From: an uncultured Lachnospiraceae bacterium | GTDB lineage: Bacteria; Bacillota; Clostridia; Lachnospirales; Lachnospiraceae | Assembly: GCA_905234245.1 (NCBI GenBank) | Contig: CAJOGN010000032.1 | Coordinates: 1-64,000 of the forward strand | Direction of reading: 5' to 3' | DNA: 64,000 nucleotides | In this document: one piece after another, positions 50,763-60,125 of the stretch | Numbering within the stretch: the stretch's first letter is position 1 | Layout of the letters: each line of letters starts with the position of its first letter | Translations under genes and position numbers: made by a program | Notes under the pieces: generated by a model | Databases searched by the model: none | What the model was told of the DNA's origin: nothing | What the model saw: the letters and a program-made list of their open reading frames with translations, nothing else

Positions 50763-50995
50763 TGCACGAAGTATACAATAGTATGACTTCGCTGATATTT
50801 CTTCGCTAAGAGTATACTTATGATTAAGGTATTCTCCACTTAGAAACTCTGACCAAGACCGCTCCTCAATCCGACATCGTGTCGGCTCGTCGCTAATCGC
50901 GTCATCCCTGACGCGAGTTCTTGTCACTGAATTAATCATATGTATCCTCTAAGCTCGAACTAAGGCTTCAGTCATACATTGTATACTTCTTAGCA
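50763..50995. repeat. Spaced imperfect palindrome with internal hairpins
   Basis: Left GAAGTATACAATaGTATGACT..AGAGtATACtTATGATTAA matches the reverse complement of the right side GAAGTATACAATGTATGACT..AGAGgATACaTATGATTAA; internal CCGACatcgtGTCGG and CGCGTCatccctGACGCG. Confidence 0.7.
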
Positions 50996-51042
50996 TATTC
51001 CTTACAACAATATTGCATCTATAATGATGCGTCATCCATAGC

Positions 51043-52215
51043 TTATAGTAGAAGTGTCTTGTCTTCACCCATGCCAAGGCAACCTGTGAGGTCATACTTC
51101 TTGCCGGCTTCGTCACGGATGTAGCCTTCAAGTTCGCCGAAGGTGATGTAGTAGTCGATGTTGACTACGCCAGTGTGAAGTATCATTGGGTTAAGGCTGT
51201 AAACCTTCTGCTTCAAGTTAACCATATCGTATTGATCACGGATTAGAACCTCTGCATAATCCTTGAAATCCTTGGTTGCTGGTTCTCTTGTAAATGTTAC
51301 TGGTGGAAGAAGACTTGATGTACCTTCTAGCCACAAAATGTTCTCATTATATTTTGCCTGATTAATCGACTGGTTACGAGTCAGGTTGAAGGCAAGATAC
51401 ATATCTTCACCATCGATATTGTATCTGCCAAGAGTTGTAACCCAGTCATAGTGAGCATGTCTTGGATAATAGCCTCTGTGGTCATCAATGATTGCTGTTG
51501 TAAATTCATTGGCAACCATCTTCTCGCCATTGATTGTCAGCTCGCCCTCTGCCTTGAAGAAATCCTTCTGAGAATAAAGTGGCCTTGGCCTCTTCTTGTC
51601 AAATGGAATACTTGCAACACAAGGATCTGATATTCTCTCAAGGTTGATATCATACTCAATGGTAGCCTCTCCCATATTCTCCTTCATTGCCTGCACCGCC
51701 GTCTTGTCCTTACGAGGAACGGTGATTAGGCATGGACCCTTATGAGAGCCAGTTAGATGTGCTCTTCCTTCATCAAAGTAATTCTCATACTTTACGAAGC
51801 TCACATCCGTCTGGGCAAATGCAACAGCACCTCTAATCAGATTAGGTGCAATCTGAGTATCCTTGCTCTTAAGATCAGTATCCCAACAGTAAGTGGTCTT
51901 AGTCCTCTTATCGTAGAATACGTTCAAGGTCTTGCCGAAGATTCCCATGTCGCACACAACCGCAAGAAGCACACCATTGTCAAAATGTACCTCAGTAGCC
52001 TCCCACAAGGTCAGCTTCAATCTGTTAAATGCATTAGGAAGAGCTGTCGGTCCCTTTAATCGGACAAGGTCCATCTCTTCAAACTCCTTGTCAAACGTAC
52101 CAAATTCGCAGCTTCCATCTGCCCTAACCATACTCTTAGGCGTTGGCACTGCACGTCTAGTCTCATTAATATACTTACTGTATTCACCCCTAATTGGTTC
52201 CTTCTTCTTAACCAT
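51043..52215 (-). CDS. DUF2804 family protein
   Basis: 390 aa; FDNGVLLAVVCDMGIFGKTLNVFYD.., ITVPRKDKTAVQAMKENMGEATIEYD.., DDHRGYYPRHAHYDWVTTLGRY. Confidence 0.7.
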   Translation of the reverse strand: MVKKKEPIRGEYSKYINETRRAVPTPKSMVRADGSCEFGTFDKEFEEMDLVRLKGPTALPNAFNRLKLTLWEATEVHFDNGVLLAVVCDMGIFGKTLNVFYDKRTKTTYCWDTDLKSKDTQIAPNLIRGAVAFAQTDVSFVKYENYFDEGRAHLTGSHKGPCLITVPRKDKTAVQAMKENMGEATIEYDINLERISDPCVASIPFDKKRPRPLYSQKDFFKAEGELTINGEKMVANEFTTAIIDDHRGYYPRHAHYDWVTTLGRYNIDGEDMYLAFNLTRNQSINQAKYNENILWLEGTSSLLPPVTFTREPATKDFKDYAEVLIRDQYDMVNLKQKVYSLNPMILHTGVVNIDYYITFGELEGYIRDEAGKKYDLTGCLGMGEDKTLLL

Positions 52216-52250
52216 AAGCTCCCCCTTTCTGTAAATGCGCGCGCATTAAC

Positions 52251-52366
52251 TCCTTATGATATATTACCGATCACAAGGAATCCTCCCACACGTGGGTCCC
52301 TCCTTATGATATATTACCGATCACAAGGAATCCTCCCACAAGCGGGTCCCTCCTTATGATATATTA
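52251..52366. repeat. 50-bp tandem repeat (about 2.3 units), each unit carrying a family-2 palindrome
   Basis: Units tccttatgatatattaccgatcacaaggaatcctcccacacgtgggtccc at 52251, 52301, partial 52351. Confidence 0.9.
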
Positions 52367-52387
52367 TAACACATTTACAAGGGTTAA

Positions 52388-52618
52388 CTACTCATCAAAT
52401 TCAACTATTACATAATATCCTCTTGGAGTCTCACGAATGTCGGTAACCTTGCCCTCTTTCGATGCAATTCGTTCCGTTATCTTGTAGTTGCCTGACATGG
52501 CGTAACTCCTGCCCAAGGTATAGTAATAAGAGTTAGGGAGCTTACCCTCTGATACAGGAAGAACGTCACCGACCTCTACCAAGCCAGGACGCTCCATTTT
52601 GAATTCCTCTTGTCTCAT
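52388..52618 (-). CDS. Hypothetical protein
   Basis: 76-aa ORF, good RBS context, conserved-looking KEGKVTDIRETPRGYYVIVEFDE; family not recognised. Confidence 0.6.
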   Translation of the reverse strand: MRQEEFKMERPGLVEVGDVLPVSEGKLPNSYYYTLGRSYAMSGNYKITERIASKEGKVTDIRETPRGYYVIVEFDE

Positions 52619-52640
52619 AAGTCACCTCGTCAACATCAAA

Positions 52641-52691
52641 GCAAAAAGTTCCACCGCTCATACAGAAAATCGCTTGTGGAACTTTTCTTGC
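52641..52691. repeat. Conserved-core hairpin, family 1, copy 4
   Basis: gcaaaaagttccac-[CGCTCATACAGAAAATCGCTT]-gtggaacttttcttgc; T-run on the minus strand. Confidence 0.85.
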
Positions 52692-52700
52692 AAATATTAT

Positions 52701-53318
52701 CTAATTCTTATCGTCTTCAACAACCTTAGATTCAACATCCTTAGCTGGAGCTGGGTTCTCTGGTACTGGATTCACCTGGGCCATATTCTTAAGAGCAATT
52801 GAACTTCTAATTGTAACAACAATAGTTATGATTGAATCTACTATCATCATTATACCCATGATAATTGCTGATACCTGAAGTACTCCAAATGCGAAGAATA
52901 CACAGATTAATCCGAAGATCACACTTATAATACCACCGAAGAATGCAAGCCACCAAAGTGAACGACCATAATTCTTGAAATTGAATGCTGATACAATACT
53001 CTGAACACCATGTATTACAAGCATTACTCCAACTGCAATTGGCATAATGGTTGCGAACATTACTGGATTGTAGATAATCCAGCCTCCAAGTGCTCCTAAG
53101 AGAATTGCAATTAGGATACATGGAATTGCTGTTCCGACGCCTCCCATGATGCCGCCAATAAGAACTGTCACTGCAATAATTATAATGAAAATTCCAATTA
53201 TAATTGATACTGCTGCTGATGTTCCTATTGGAAATATTACATACATTAATCCAATAATTAGTGACAATATAGATGAAATATATATTTGCCACCTTGCTGC
53301 CTTTAACCTATTTTTCAT
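52701..53318 (-). CDS. HdeD/DUF308 family membrane protein
   Basis: Six short TM segments; IYISSILSLIIGLMYVIFP, GVMLVIHGVQSIVSAF. Confidence 0.8.
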   Translation of the reverse strand: MKNRLKAARWQIYISSILSLIIGLMYVIFPIGTSAAVSIIIGIFIIIIAVTVLIGGIMGGVGTAIPCILIAILLGALGGWIIYNPVMFATIMPIAVGVMLVIHGVQSIVSAFNFKNYGRSLWWLAFFGGIISVIFGLICVFFAFGVLQVSAIIMGIMMIVDSIITIVVTIRSSIALKNMAQVNPVPENPAPAKDVESKVVEDDKN

Positions 53319-53350
53319 TATTTACCTCCTAAGTATTGTAGTACTATAAA

Positions 53351-53420
53351 GAATTCTGTGACACAAGGTCTGCCCGCTCATACAGAAAATCGCTAAGCAG
53401 ACCTTGTGCTCCCAGAATTC
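53351..53420. repeat. Conserved-core hairpin, family 1, copy 5
   Basis: gaattctg..cacaaggtctgc-[c CGCTCATACAGAAAATCGCTA a]-gcagaccttgtg..cagaattc. Confidence 0.85.
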
Positions 53421-53432
53421 ATTCTACTATTA

Positions 53433-55082
53433 TCAAACATACGATAAAACACTAATACAAGTTAAGTAACTTGTCAATGTAATTCCCATAGCGAATAAAT
53501 TATCTATATTAGGGATGCGAAGCTTCTTCCATCTTCCAATAGATAGCATAATGATTGCAAGAGTTGGGATGATGTATCGTCCCTGGAATCCCATGATTAC
53601 ATTGTCAGTTGGAAGGGTCCAATAGAGAAGCATTGCAAATGCTGTTATGAGAATTGGAATAATACCAACTATAAATGTAAGAATTCTATTGCCAACCTTA
53701 TATTCATCATCCTCTGTATTGTATCTTACCATAGATACAAGGAGCATCATCAGATTAATTATATATACACCCTTGAATACAAATATTCTGCTGTAGCCTA
53801 GAGCGGTGCCACCAATCTGTGCTATATAATGACCTAAGTCTTCCTTCAGGGTATTGAAGATGAGTCCCATAAAACGGACAGGGTTAGTCAAGTATTCCAT
53901 TGGTGCAACACCCATTTGTCCATAAATCTCACGAACATTAACAGGGACTGCGTGAAGGAATGTATAGACCATCTCGTATCCTCTTAAGTATACGAATACA
54001 CCAGTTCCAATCACCAACACCACAATAATTGGAATGCTAATCTTCTTAGCATTTCCCACAAACCAAGCCTTCTTAATACTAAGAACAAATGGCAATAATA
54101 AAACCACAAGGAACACTCCTGACTTAACGCTGCTTAGAAGCAGTCCGCAGACGATATACATTGCAAGCTCTGTTAAGGTTGTCCTTATAAATGGAATCTC
54201 CACATTCCAGCTCCAGCTACGCCTTGTGGATGTATCACCACATTTTAGGAAAAATGCCTGAGCCACAACCACCATAATACATGCCATAACAGCGCAGTCA
54301 TAAGAGTAGGACGACACTTGCTGCAATGTTATAGGAAGAAGGGATACCATGAACAGTATCCTCTTACCTACCGGAATCTTCCTTATGGCATAAGTGGTCA
54401 TAAGCACGTAGAAGAGCATATTAAGAATTGCTCCGAATATATATTCAAATCCGAATCCCAGATTAAGGAATCTGGCAAATGCTATTCCAAGTGCTGGCAG
54501 ATAATAAAGGGTCATCTTGGAATTAGAGGAGTAATCAACAGCAACTACCTTAGTCGCTTCTCCTTCGCCAATAATTCTAAGATTATCGAGCAATGACTCA
54601 TAATTCGTGGTATTAATTCGAGATTTAATATTGGCTTCACCTATAGAAGCATCCTGGGCTCTCATGTATCTGTAGGGCGTAAAGCCTGCTGGCGCAGCAT
54701 TATCATCATAAGGACTACCGTAATCAAGATACACATTAGACTGATTGTAGGCGCTGCCGAAATGGTCCTGCTCATCAGGCGTCTCGAATGCTGGCACAAG
54801 AAATACGAATATAAGCCCAAGGGTTATTGCAATAATTGGATATATCTTCCCCAGCTCTGTTTGCTTATATATCTCTAGGAAACCGACAACAAGCACCAAC
54901 AAAAAGCATGCTACAAGCACGATTCCTGCAAAAACCTTAAAGCTTGTCCCAGCATTTTCGTTATTATTGAAGGTCCTAACAAAGCCAATAATAAGCAAAG
55001 AAATGGCGACAATAACCACTGCCACCATTCTTAATAATTTAATTTTATCTGAATACTTGTATTTTGCGTAAGTATACTTCAT
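53433..55082 (-). CDS. DUF2142 family polytopic membrane protein
   Basis: VFLVPAFETPDEQDHFGSAYNQSNV; ISLLPITLQQVSSYSYD; FQGRYIIPTL. Confidence 0.85.
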   Translation of the reverse strand: MKYTYAKYKYSDKIKLLRMVAVVIVAISLLIIGFVRTFNNNENAGTSFKVFAGIVLVACFLLVLVVGFLEIYKQTELGKIYPIIAITLGLIFVFLVPAFETPDEQDHFGSAYNQSNVYLDYGSPYDDNAAPAGFTPYRYMRAQDASIGEANIKSRINTTNYESLLDNLRIIGEGEATKVVAVDYSSNSKMTLYYLPALGIAFARFLNLGFGFEYIFGAILNMLFYVLMTTYAIRKIPVGKRILFMVSLLPITLQQVSSYSYDCAVMACIMVVVAQAFFLKCGDTSTRRSWSWNVEIPFIRTTLTELAMYIVCGLLLSSVKSGVFLVVLLLPFVLSIKKAWFVGNAKKISIPIIVVLVIGTGVFVYLRGYEMVYTFLHAVPVNVREIYGQMGVAPMEYLTNPVRFMGLIFNTLKEDLGHYIAQIGGTALGYSRIFVFKGVYIINLMMLLVSMVRYNTEDDEYKVGNRILTFIVGIIPILITAFAMLLYWTLPTDNVIMGFQGRYIIPTLAIIMLSIGRWKKLRIPNIDNLFAMGITLTSYLTCISVLSYV

Positions 55083-56203
55083 TATTTACCAAACTCTTCA
55101 TCTACACACTCAAGTGCTGCCATAAGTACCTTGTCCATATCGTAGTATTTGTACTGTCCAAGACGACCGCCGAATATTACATTGCCTTCCTTGGCTGCCT
55201 CAGCTGCATACTTCTCATAGAGGGCATTATTCTTGTCATTGTTAACAGGATAATAAGGCTCAACTCCAGGCTTCCACTCAGATGAGTACTCCCTTGAGAT
55301 GATAGTCTTAGGCTGCTTGCCGAATTCAAAATGCTTATGCTCAATAATACGAGTATAAGGCACCTCGCGCTCTGTGTAGTTCACAACAGCATTTCCCTGA
55401 TAATTGTCAGTGTCAAGCTCCTCTGTCTCGAAGCGAACAGAACGATACTCTAATGGTCCGAACTTAGAATCGAAATACTCATCAATCTGACCTGTGAAGA
55501 GAATCCTATCGTACTCAACCTTGGTACCATCAGATAATGCACCTGTCTTCTTAAGGTCGAAGAAATCCTCACCAGTCTTAGTATCAATTCCATCAAGCAT
55601 CTTCTCAACAATCTTAGTATATCCGCCCATTGGGATACCCTGGAATCTATCGTTGAAATAGTTATTATCATAAGTAAATCTCATAGGAAGGCGCTTGATA
55701 ATGAATGCAGGAAGCTCTGTACATTTTCTACCCCACTGCTTCTCTGTATAGCCCTTAATCAGCTTCTCGTACACATCCTTGCCGGCAAGGGAAAGTGCCT
55801 GCTCCTCAAGATTCTGAGGCTCGTCAATCTTGTACTCAGCCTTCTGCTTCTCAATAATCTCCTTAGCCTCGTCAGGAGTTCTAATATTCCACATCTTGCT
55901 GAAGGTGTTCATATTGAAAGGAAGGTTATATAACTCATCCTTGTATACAGCAATTGGGGAATTCACGTAGTTATTAAATTCTGCGAACTGATTGATGTAC
56001 TCCCAGATTTTCTTATCGGAGGTATGGAAAATGTGGGCTCCGTAGACGTGAACGTTAATGCCCGCCTGCTCCTTAGTATATACATTGCCGGCAATGTGAT
56101 CTCTCTTGTCAATTACTAAGCATGACTTGCCTCTCTTTTTGGCTTCATACGCAAAGGTAGCTCCAAACAATCCTGCTCCTACAACTAGGTAATCGTACTT
56201 CAT
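55082..56203 (-). CDS. glf: UDP-galactopyranose mutase
   Basis: YDYLVVGAGLFGATFAYEAKKRGKSCLVIDKRDHIAGNVYT; YTEKQWGR. Confidence 0.97.
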   Translation of the reverse strand: MKYDYLVVGAGLFGATFAYEAKKRGKSCLVIDKRDHIAGNVYTKEQAGINVHVYGAHIFHTSDKKIWEYINQFAEFNNYVNSPIAVYKDELYNLPFNMNTFSKMWNIRTPDEAKEIIEKQKAEYKIDEPQNLEEQALSLAGKDVYEKLIKGYTEKQWGRKCTELPAFIIKRLPMRFTYDNNYFNDRFQGIPMGGYTKIVEKMLDGIDTKTGEDFFDLKKTGALSDGTKVEYDRILFTGQIDEYFDSKFGPLEYRSVRFETEELDTDNYQGNAVVNYTEREVPYTRIIEHKHFEFGKQPKTIISREYSSEWKPGVEPYYPVNNDKNNALYEKYAAEAAKEGNVIFGGRLGQYKYYDMDKVLMAALECVDEEFGK

Positions 56204-56232
56204 TTCATCTCTCCTTTTTCTCAGGTATTACG

Positions 56233-57198
56233 TTAATGTCTTTTTGTAGTTCCGGCTACGACATAGCGCTTAAGCTTGTTGTATAAGTATAGTTCTTTCT
56301 CGCTATGGGGGCGGTAGCCAAACTTCAGGCTGCGCTTGACGTAGCTTCTAAAATCAGAATCCTTGTATTCCTTATAGTTCACACTATCAAGCATACGGTC
56401 GAGCAGCTTCATCTCCAGCTCTATAATAGTATTCTCTATAGTTTTAGTCATTTCCTTGTCATCGTATTCCTTAGCAAGCTCAAGTATGTCGAAATAGCCA
56501 GGAATTGCTGTAAGGGCTCGCTTAGTTGGCTTGCCATCCTCGTACAACAGCTTGTCAGCCTCTGAGCCACCCTTGTTAAATGTATAATGAATATCTGGAA
56601 CCTGTCTTATCTTGTCACAATGCTTTAGGTATTCCATCAGAAACAGAATATCCTCGAAATAGTGAATGCCCTCCTTAAATCGGATATTGTATTTGTCAAT
56701 AATATCCTTACGAAACATCTTGTTCCATATATAACGAAGGCTTAGGTCTCCTGCAAATATGCCCTTTGCCACAGACTTACTATTCATAAGCCTTGTCATG
56801 CAATCAGGTGTGGAATATATCTCCTGCCCTCTTTCTCTAATCAGGCAGCCGCATATGGACATGTCAACACCATCTATTGCATTGAATAGACACCTTGTAA
56901 TCTCGTCGCTTTGCTCGTCATCATCATCCATGAAGATAATGTATTCACCCTTAGCCTTCTCAATGCCAAGATTCCTGGCTGCTGAGACTCCTGGTGTGAA
57001 TTCTTTGTAAAAGCGTATCTGTCTGTATTTGTTAGCCTGCATACCTGCAAGTGAAGATGAATCGTCTGAAGAATCATTCTCCACATATAGAATCTCTATA
57101 TCGTCGAGAGTCTGGCTTACAAGATTCTCTGACGTCTCGATAATTCGCTCACTGGCATTATATACAGGAATTATGATTGATACCTTAGGACTTCTCAT
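56233..57198 (-). CDS. Glycosyltransferase family 2
   Basis: VSIIIPVYNASERIIETSENLVSQTLDDIEILYVENDSSDDS. Confidence 0.93.
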   Translation of the reverse strand: MRSPKVSIIIPVYNASERIIETSENLVSQTLDDIEILYVENDSSDDSSSLAGMQANKYRQIRFYKEFTPGVSAARNLGIEKAKGEYIIFMDDDDEQSDEITRCLFNAIDGVDMSICGCLIRERGQEIYSTPDCMTRLMNSKSVAKGIFAGDLSLRYIWNKMFRKDIIDKYNIRFKEGIHYFEDILFLMEYLKHCDKIRQVPDIHYTFNKGGSEADKLLYEDGKPTKRALTAIPGYFDILELAKEYDDKEMTKTIENTIIELEMKLLDRMLDSVNYKEYKDSDFRSYVKRSLKFGYRPHSEKELYLYNKLKRYVVAGTTKRH

Positions 57199-57306
57199 AC
57201 CCCTAGACCGCTTCCTTTCCTCATAGTATTATTAAAATTCTATCACAATAGTTAGTTTTAATCAAACCGAACACCATCTAAACCTAGTATATGTGCATTA
57301 TTATCA

Positions 57307-57335
57307 TTGACTAACAATTATAATTAAACTACAAT
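57307..57335 (+). promoter_or_regulatory. SigmaA-type promoter upstream of trkH
   Basis: TTGACT-17 nt-TACAAT, RBS AAAGGAG before the ATG at 57360. Confidence 0.65.
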
Positions 57336-57359
57336 TTTCTTTAGTTAAAGGAGCATGCT

Positions 57360-58812
57360 ATGAACTTCAAGATGATTGTCTACATTGTTGGACATATTAT
57401 CAAAATAGAATCACTATTACTACTTGTTCCTGTTATTACGTCACTTTTCTATGGCGAATGGCAGGGGGCTGTATATGGAATCCTCGCAATCGTATTATAT
57501 TTCCTAGGATTGACCATAACATTACTCAAGCCTAAGAACAATGTCTTCTATATTAAGGAAGGCTGCGTGGCAACTGCTTTATGCTGGATATGCCTATCAC
57601 TTGCAGGTTCTATTCCTCTTGTAATCACAGGAGAAATTCCTTCATTTACAGATGCAATGTTCGAGATTGTATCAGGATTTACAACAACTGGTTCAAGTAT
57701 ACTAACTGATGTGGAACGCCTCACTTATATGGCGAAGCTTTACCCACTGGGTTGGAGGTATGGGAATCCTTATCTTCCTCCTTGCTCTTATTCCGCTAAC
57801 AGGCGGCTCTAACGTGAACCTTATGAAGGCGGAATCTCCAGGTCCACAGGTGGATAAATCTATGCCACATGTTAAGACTACGGCAAAGCTTCTATATATA
57901 ATCTATACTGTTATGACAGTGTTAGAATTCGTGGCCTTATTGCTTACAGGTCTTCCTGTATTCGACTCTGTATGTATGGCATTTGGAACAGCAGGTACAG
58001 GTGGTTTCGGAATACTTAATACCTCAGTTGCCAGCTACCCTATTGCATCACAATGGGTTATTGCTGTATTCATGCTATTATTCGGTGTCAACTTCAATGT
58101 ATATGTCTGTCTCATATTCAGGCGTTTCAAGAACGCCCTGAAGAACGACGAGATTAAGGTATATCTGTCGATGGTAATTTGCTCAATAGTTGTTATTACT
58201 ATTAACATTTACGAGAGCTGCCAAGGGTTATTCGATGCGCTGACGAAGTCAACCTTCCAGGTGGCGTCAATTGTTACAACTACTGGATTCTCAACTACTG
58301 ACTTCGACGCATGGCCAACTCTTAGCAAAATTATACTGCTACTTCTTATGATATCAGGTGCCTGCGCAGGAAGTACTGCGGGTGGTCTGAAAATCTCGAG
58401 AATATGCATTGCCTACAAGGCAATGAAGATGGAGATTAATTCCATTCTTCATCCTAGAGAAGTGAAGGCAATTAAGATGGACGGACATAACCTTGATACC
58501 AAGACACTTCGCGGAACAATTATTTATATTGTAATATACGCATTTATCCTGATTAGCTCAGTACTGCTAATATCCTTCAACGGTTATGATATTGTAACGA
58601 CATTTACATCGGTGCTTGCCACCTTCAACAACATTGGTCCTGGTCTGTCCATGGTTGGCCCAACGGCGAACTTCGGCTTCTTTAGCGACTTCAGCAAATG
58701 GGTTCTAATCTTCGACATGCTTGCCGGAAGACTTGAGATATTCCCAATCATCATGCTATTTAGACCAAGTATCTGGCGCGGAACCGTGTTCAAGCACAGA
58801 AAGACTTATTAA
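57360..58812 (+). pseudogene. trkH: TrkH-family K+ uptake protein split by a frameshift (frames 57360-57812 and 57709-58812)
   Basis: IVSGFTTTGSSILTDVE in frame 1; WRSFTHWVGGMGILIF...ACAGSTAGGLK in frame 2. Confidence 0.85.
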
Positions 58813-58813
58813 T

Positions 58814-59461
58814 ATGAGAAATACCAAGCGTCGAACTAAGGAGATTCTAGACATCTTAGATGAGACCTACGGAACTGAATATATATGCTATCTCAATCAC
58901 GAGGAGCCCTATCAGCTGCTAATTGCGGTAATATTAAGCGCCCAGTGCACTGATGAACGTGTTAATACGGTAACGGCTGATTTGTTCGTGAAATACCCTA
59001 GTCTTGAGGCATTTGCAAATGCTGATGTTAAGGAGTTAGAAAAGGACATCTACTCAATTGGCTTTCACCGTGCTAAGTCTAAGAACATAATAGCCTGTGC
59101 TAACAAGTTAATTAATAATTATGGTGGCAGGGTTCCTGACACTATGGATGAATTGCTGACGCTAGACGGCGTGGGGCGTAAGACTGCCAACGTAATCCTT
59201 GGAAATGTGTATAACATCCCAAGCATCGTTGTGGATACCCATGTAAAAAGGATATCCAACAGGCTGAATTTCACTAAGAATTCGGACCCTACACTTATTG
59301 AAGAAGATTTAATGAAGGTACTCCCTAAGGAGCACTGGATATTATATAATATACAGATTATAACATTTGGCAGAAACATCTGCTTCGCACGTAATCCTAA
59401 GTGCGATGAATGTCCTCTAAATCACCTGTGCGATGCTAAGGACAAGAGGGCTGCAAAATAA
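58814..59461 (+). CDS. nth: Endonuclease III
   Basis: LIAVILSAQCTDERVN; LDGVGRKTANVILGN; C-terminal Fe-S Cys cluster. Start MRNTKRRTKEIL. Confidence 0.96.
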   Translation: MRNTKRRTKEILDILDETYGTEYICYLNHEEPYQLLIAVILSAQCTDERVNTVTADLFVKYPSLEAFANADVKELEKDIYSIGFHRAKSKNIIACANKLINNYGGRVPDTMDELLTLDGVGRKTANVILGNVYNIPSIVVDTHVKRISNRLNFTKNSDPTLIEEDLMKVLPKEHWILYNIQIITFGRNICFARNPKCDECPLNHLCDAKDKRAAK

Positions 59462-59520
59462 AATCGTGTTAGAATAATTGCTAACTGCGGTGATAATAAA
59501 GAAAATAAAAGGAAAATATA

Positions 59521-60096
59521 ATGAAGATTTATCTTACAAGACATGGTCAAACCAACTTAAACAAGCAGGAATTGATGCAGGGAAGAACTGACGAGCCTCT
59601 CAATGATACAGGAAGAGAGCAGGCTAGAAAAGCCAGGGAATTCGTTAAGGACATTAAGTTCGATGCAGTTTATTCCAGCCCTCTTATTCGTGCTAAGGAG
59701 ACAGCTTCAATCATCGCTGATATTCCAATGGATGAGGTAATAACTGACCCTAGAATAATCGAGGCGGATTTTGGAGATTATGAGTTAAGAAGCTATCATA
59801 AGTTAGGAATCAAGCTTACTTCTTATTGGCTTTTGCCAGAGGTCTTCCACGCTCCACCTTCAGTTGAAACTGTTGAAGAGATGATGGATAGAAGTCATTC
59901 ATTTCTTAAGGAATTAGAAGGTAAAGACTACGACAACGTGCTTGTTGTATGCCATGGAGGAATCATGCGACCAATGTGTGGATACTTGCAGAATGTTAAA
60001 CGAGGCTTCATCTGGCGTCCAAAACCAGTTAACTGCGAGGTTCGTGTATTCGAGTCAGTAATGGGCAAGCACCGACTTGTAGACAGATATTTATAG
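59521..60096 (+). CDS. Histidine phosphatase family protein
   Basis: MKIYLTRHGQTNLNKQELMQGRTDEPLND; SSPLIRAKETAS. Confidence 0.93.
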   Translation: MKIYLTRHGQTNLNKQELMQGRTDEPLNDTGREQARKAREFVKDIKFDAVYSSPLIRAKETASIIADIPMDEVITDPRIIEADFGDYELRSYHKLGIKLTSYWLLPEVFHAPPSVETVEEMMDRSHSFLKELEGKDYDNVLVVCHGGIMRPMCGYLQNVKRGFIWRPKPVNCEVRVFESVMGKHRLVDRYL

Positions 60097-60125
60097 TATA
60101 TAGATATTTATAAAGGAACAATAAT

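Noticed and set aside
52251-52366. Possible CRISPR array (regular 50-bp period)
   Set aside because: Repeat and 'spacer' are both duplicated, only about 2 units, palindromic, no cas genes. It is a tandem duplication.
52807-53292. 161-aa minus-strand ORF overlapping the HdeD-like gene
   Set aside because: Alternate frame of a TM protein, Asn/Tyr/Ser-rich, no independent support.
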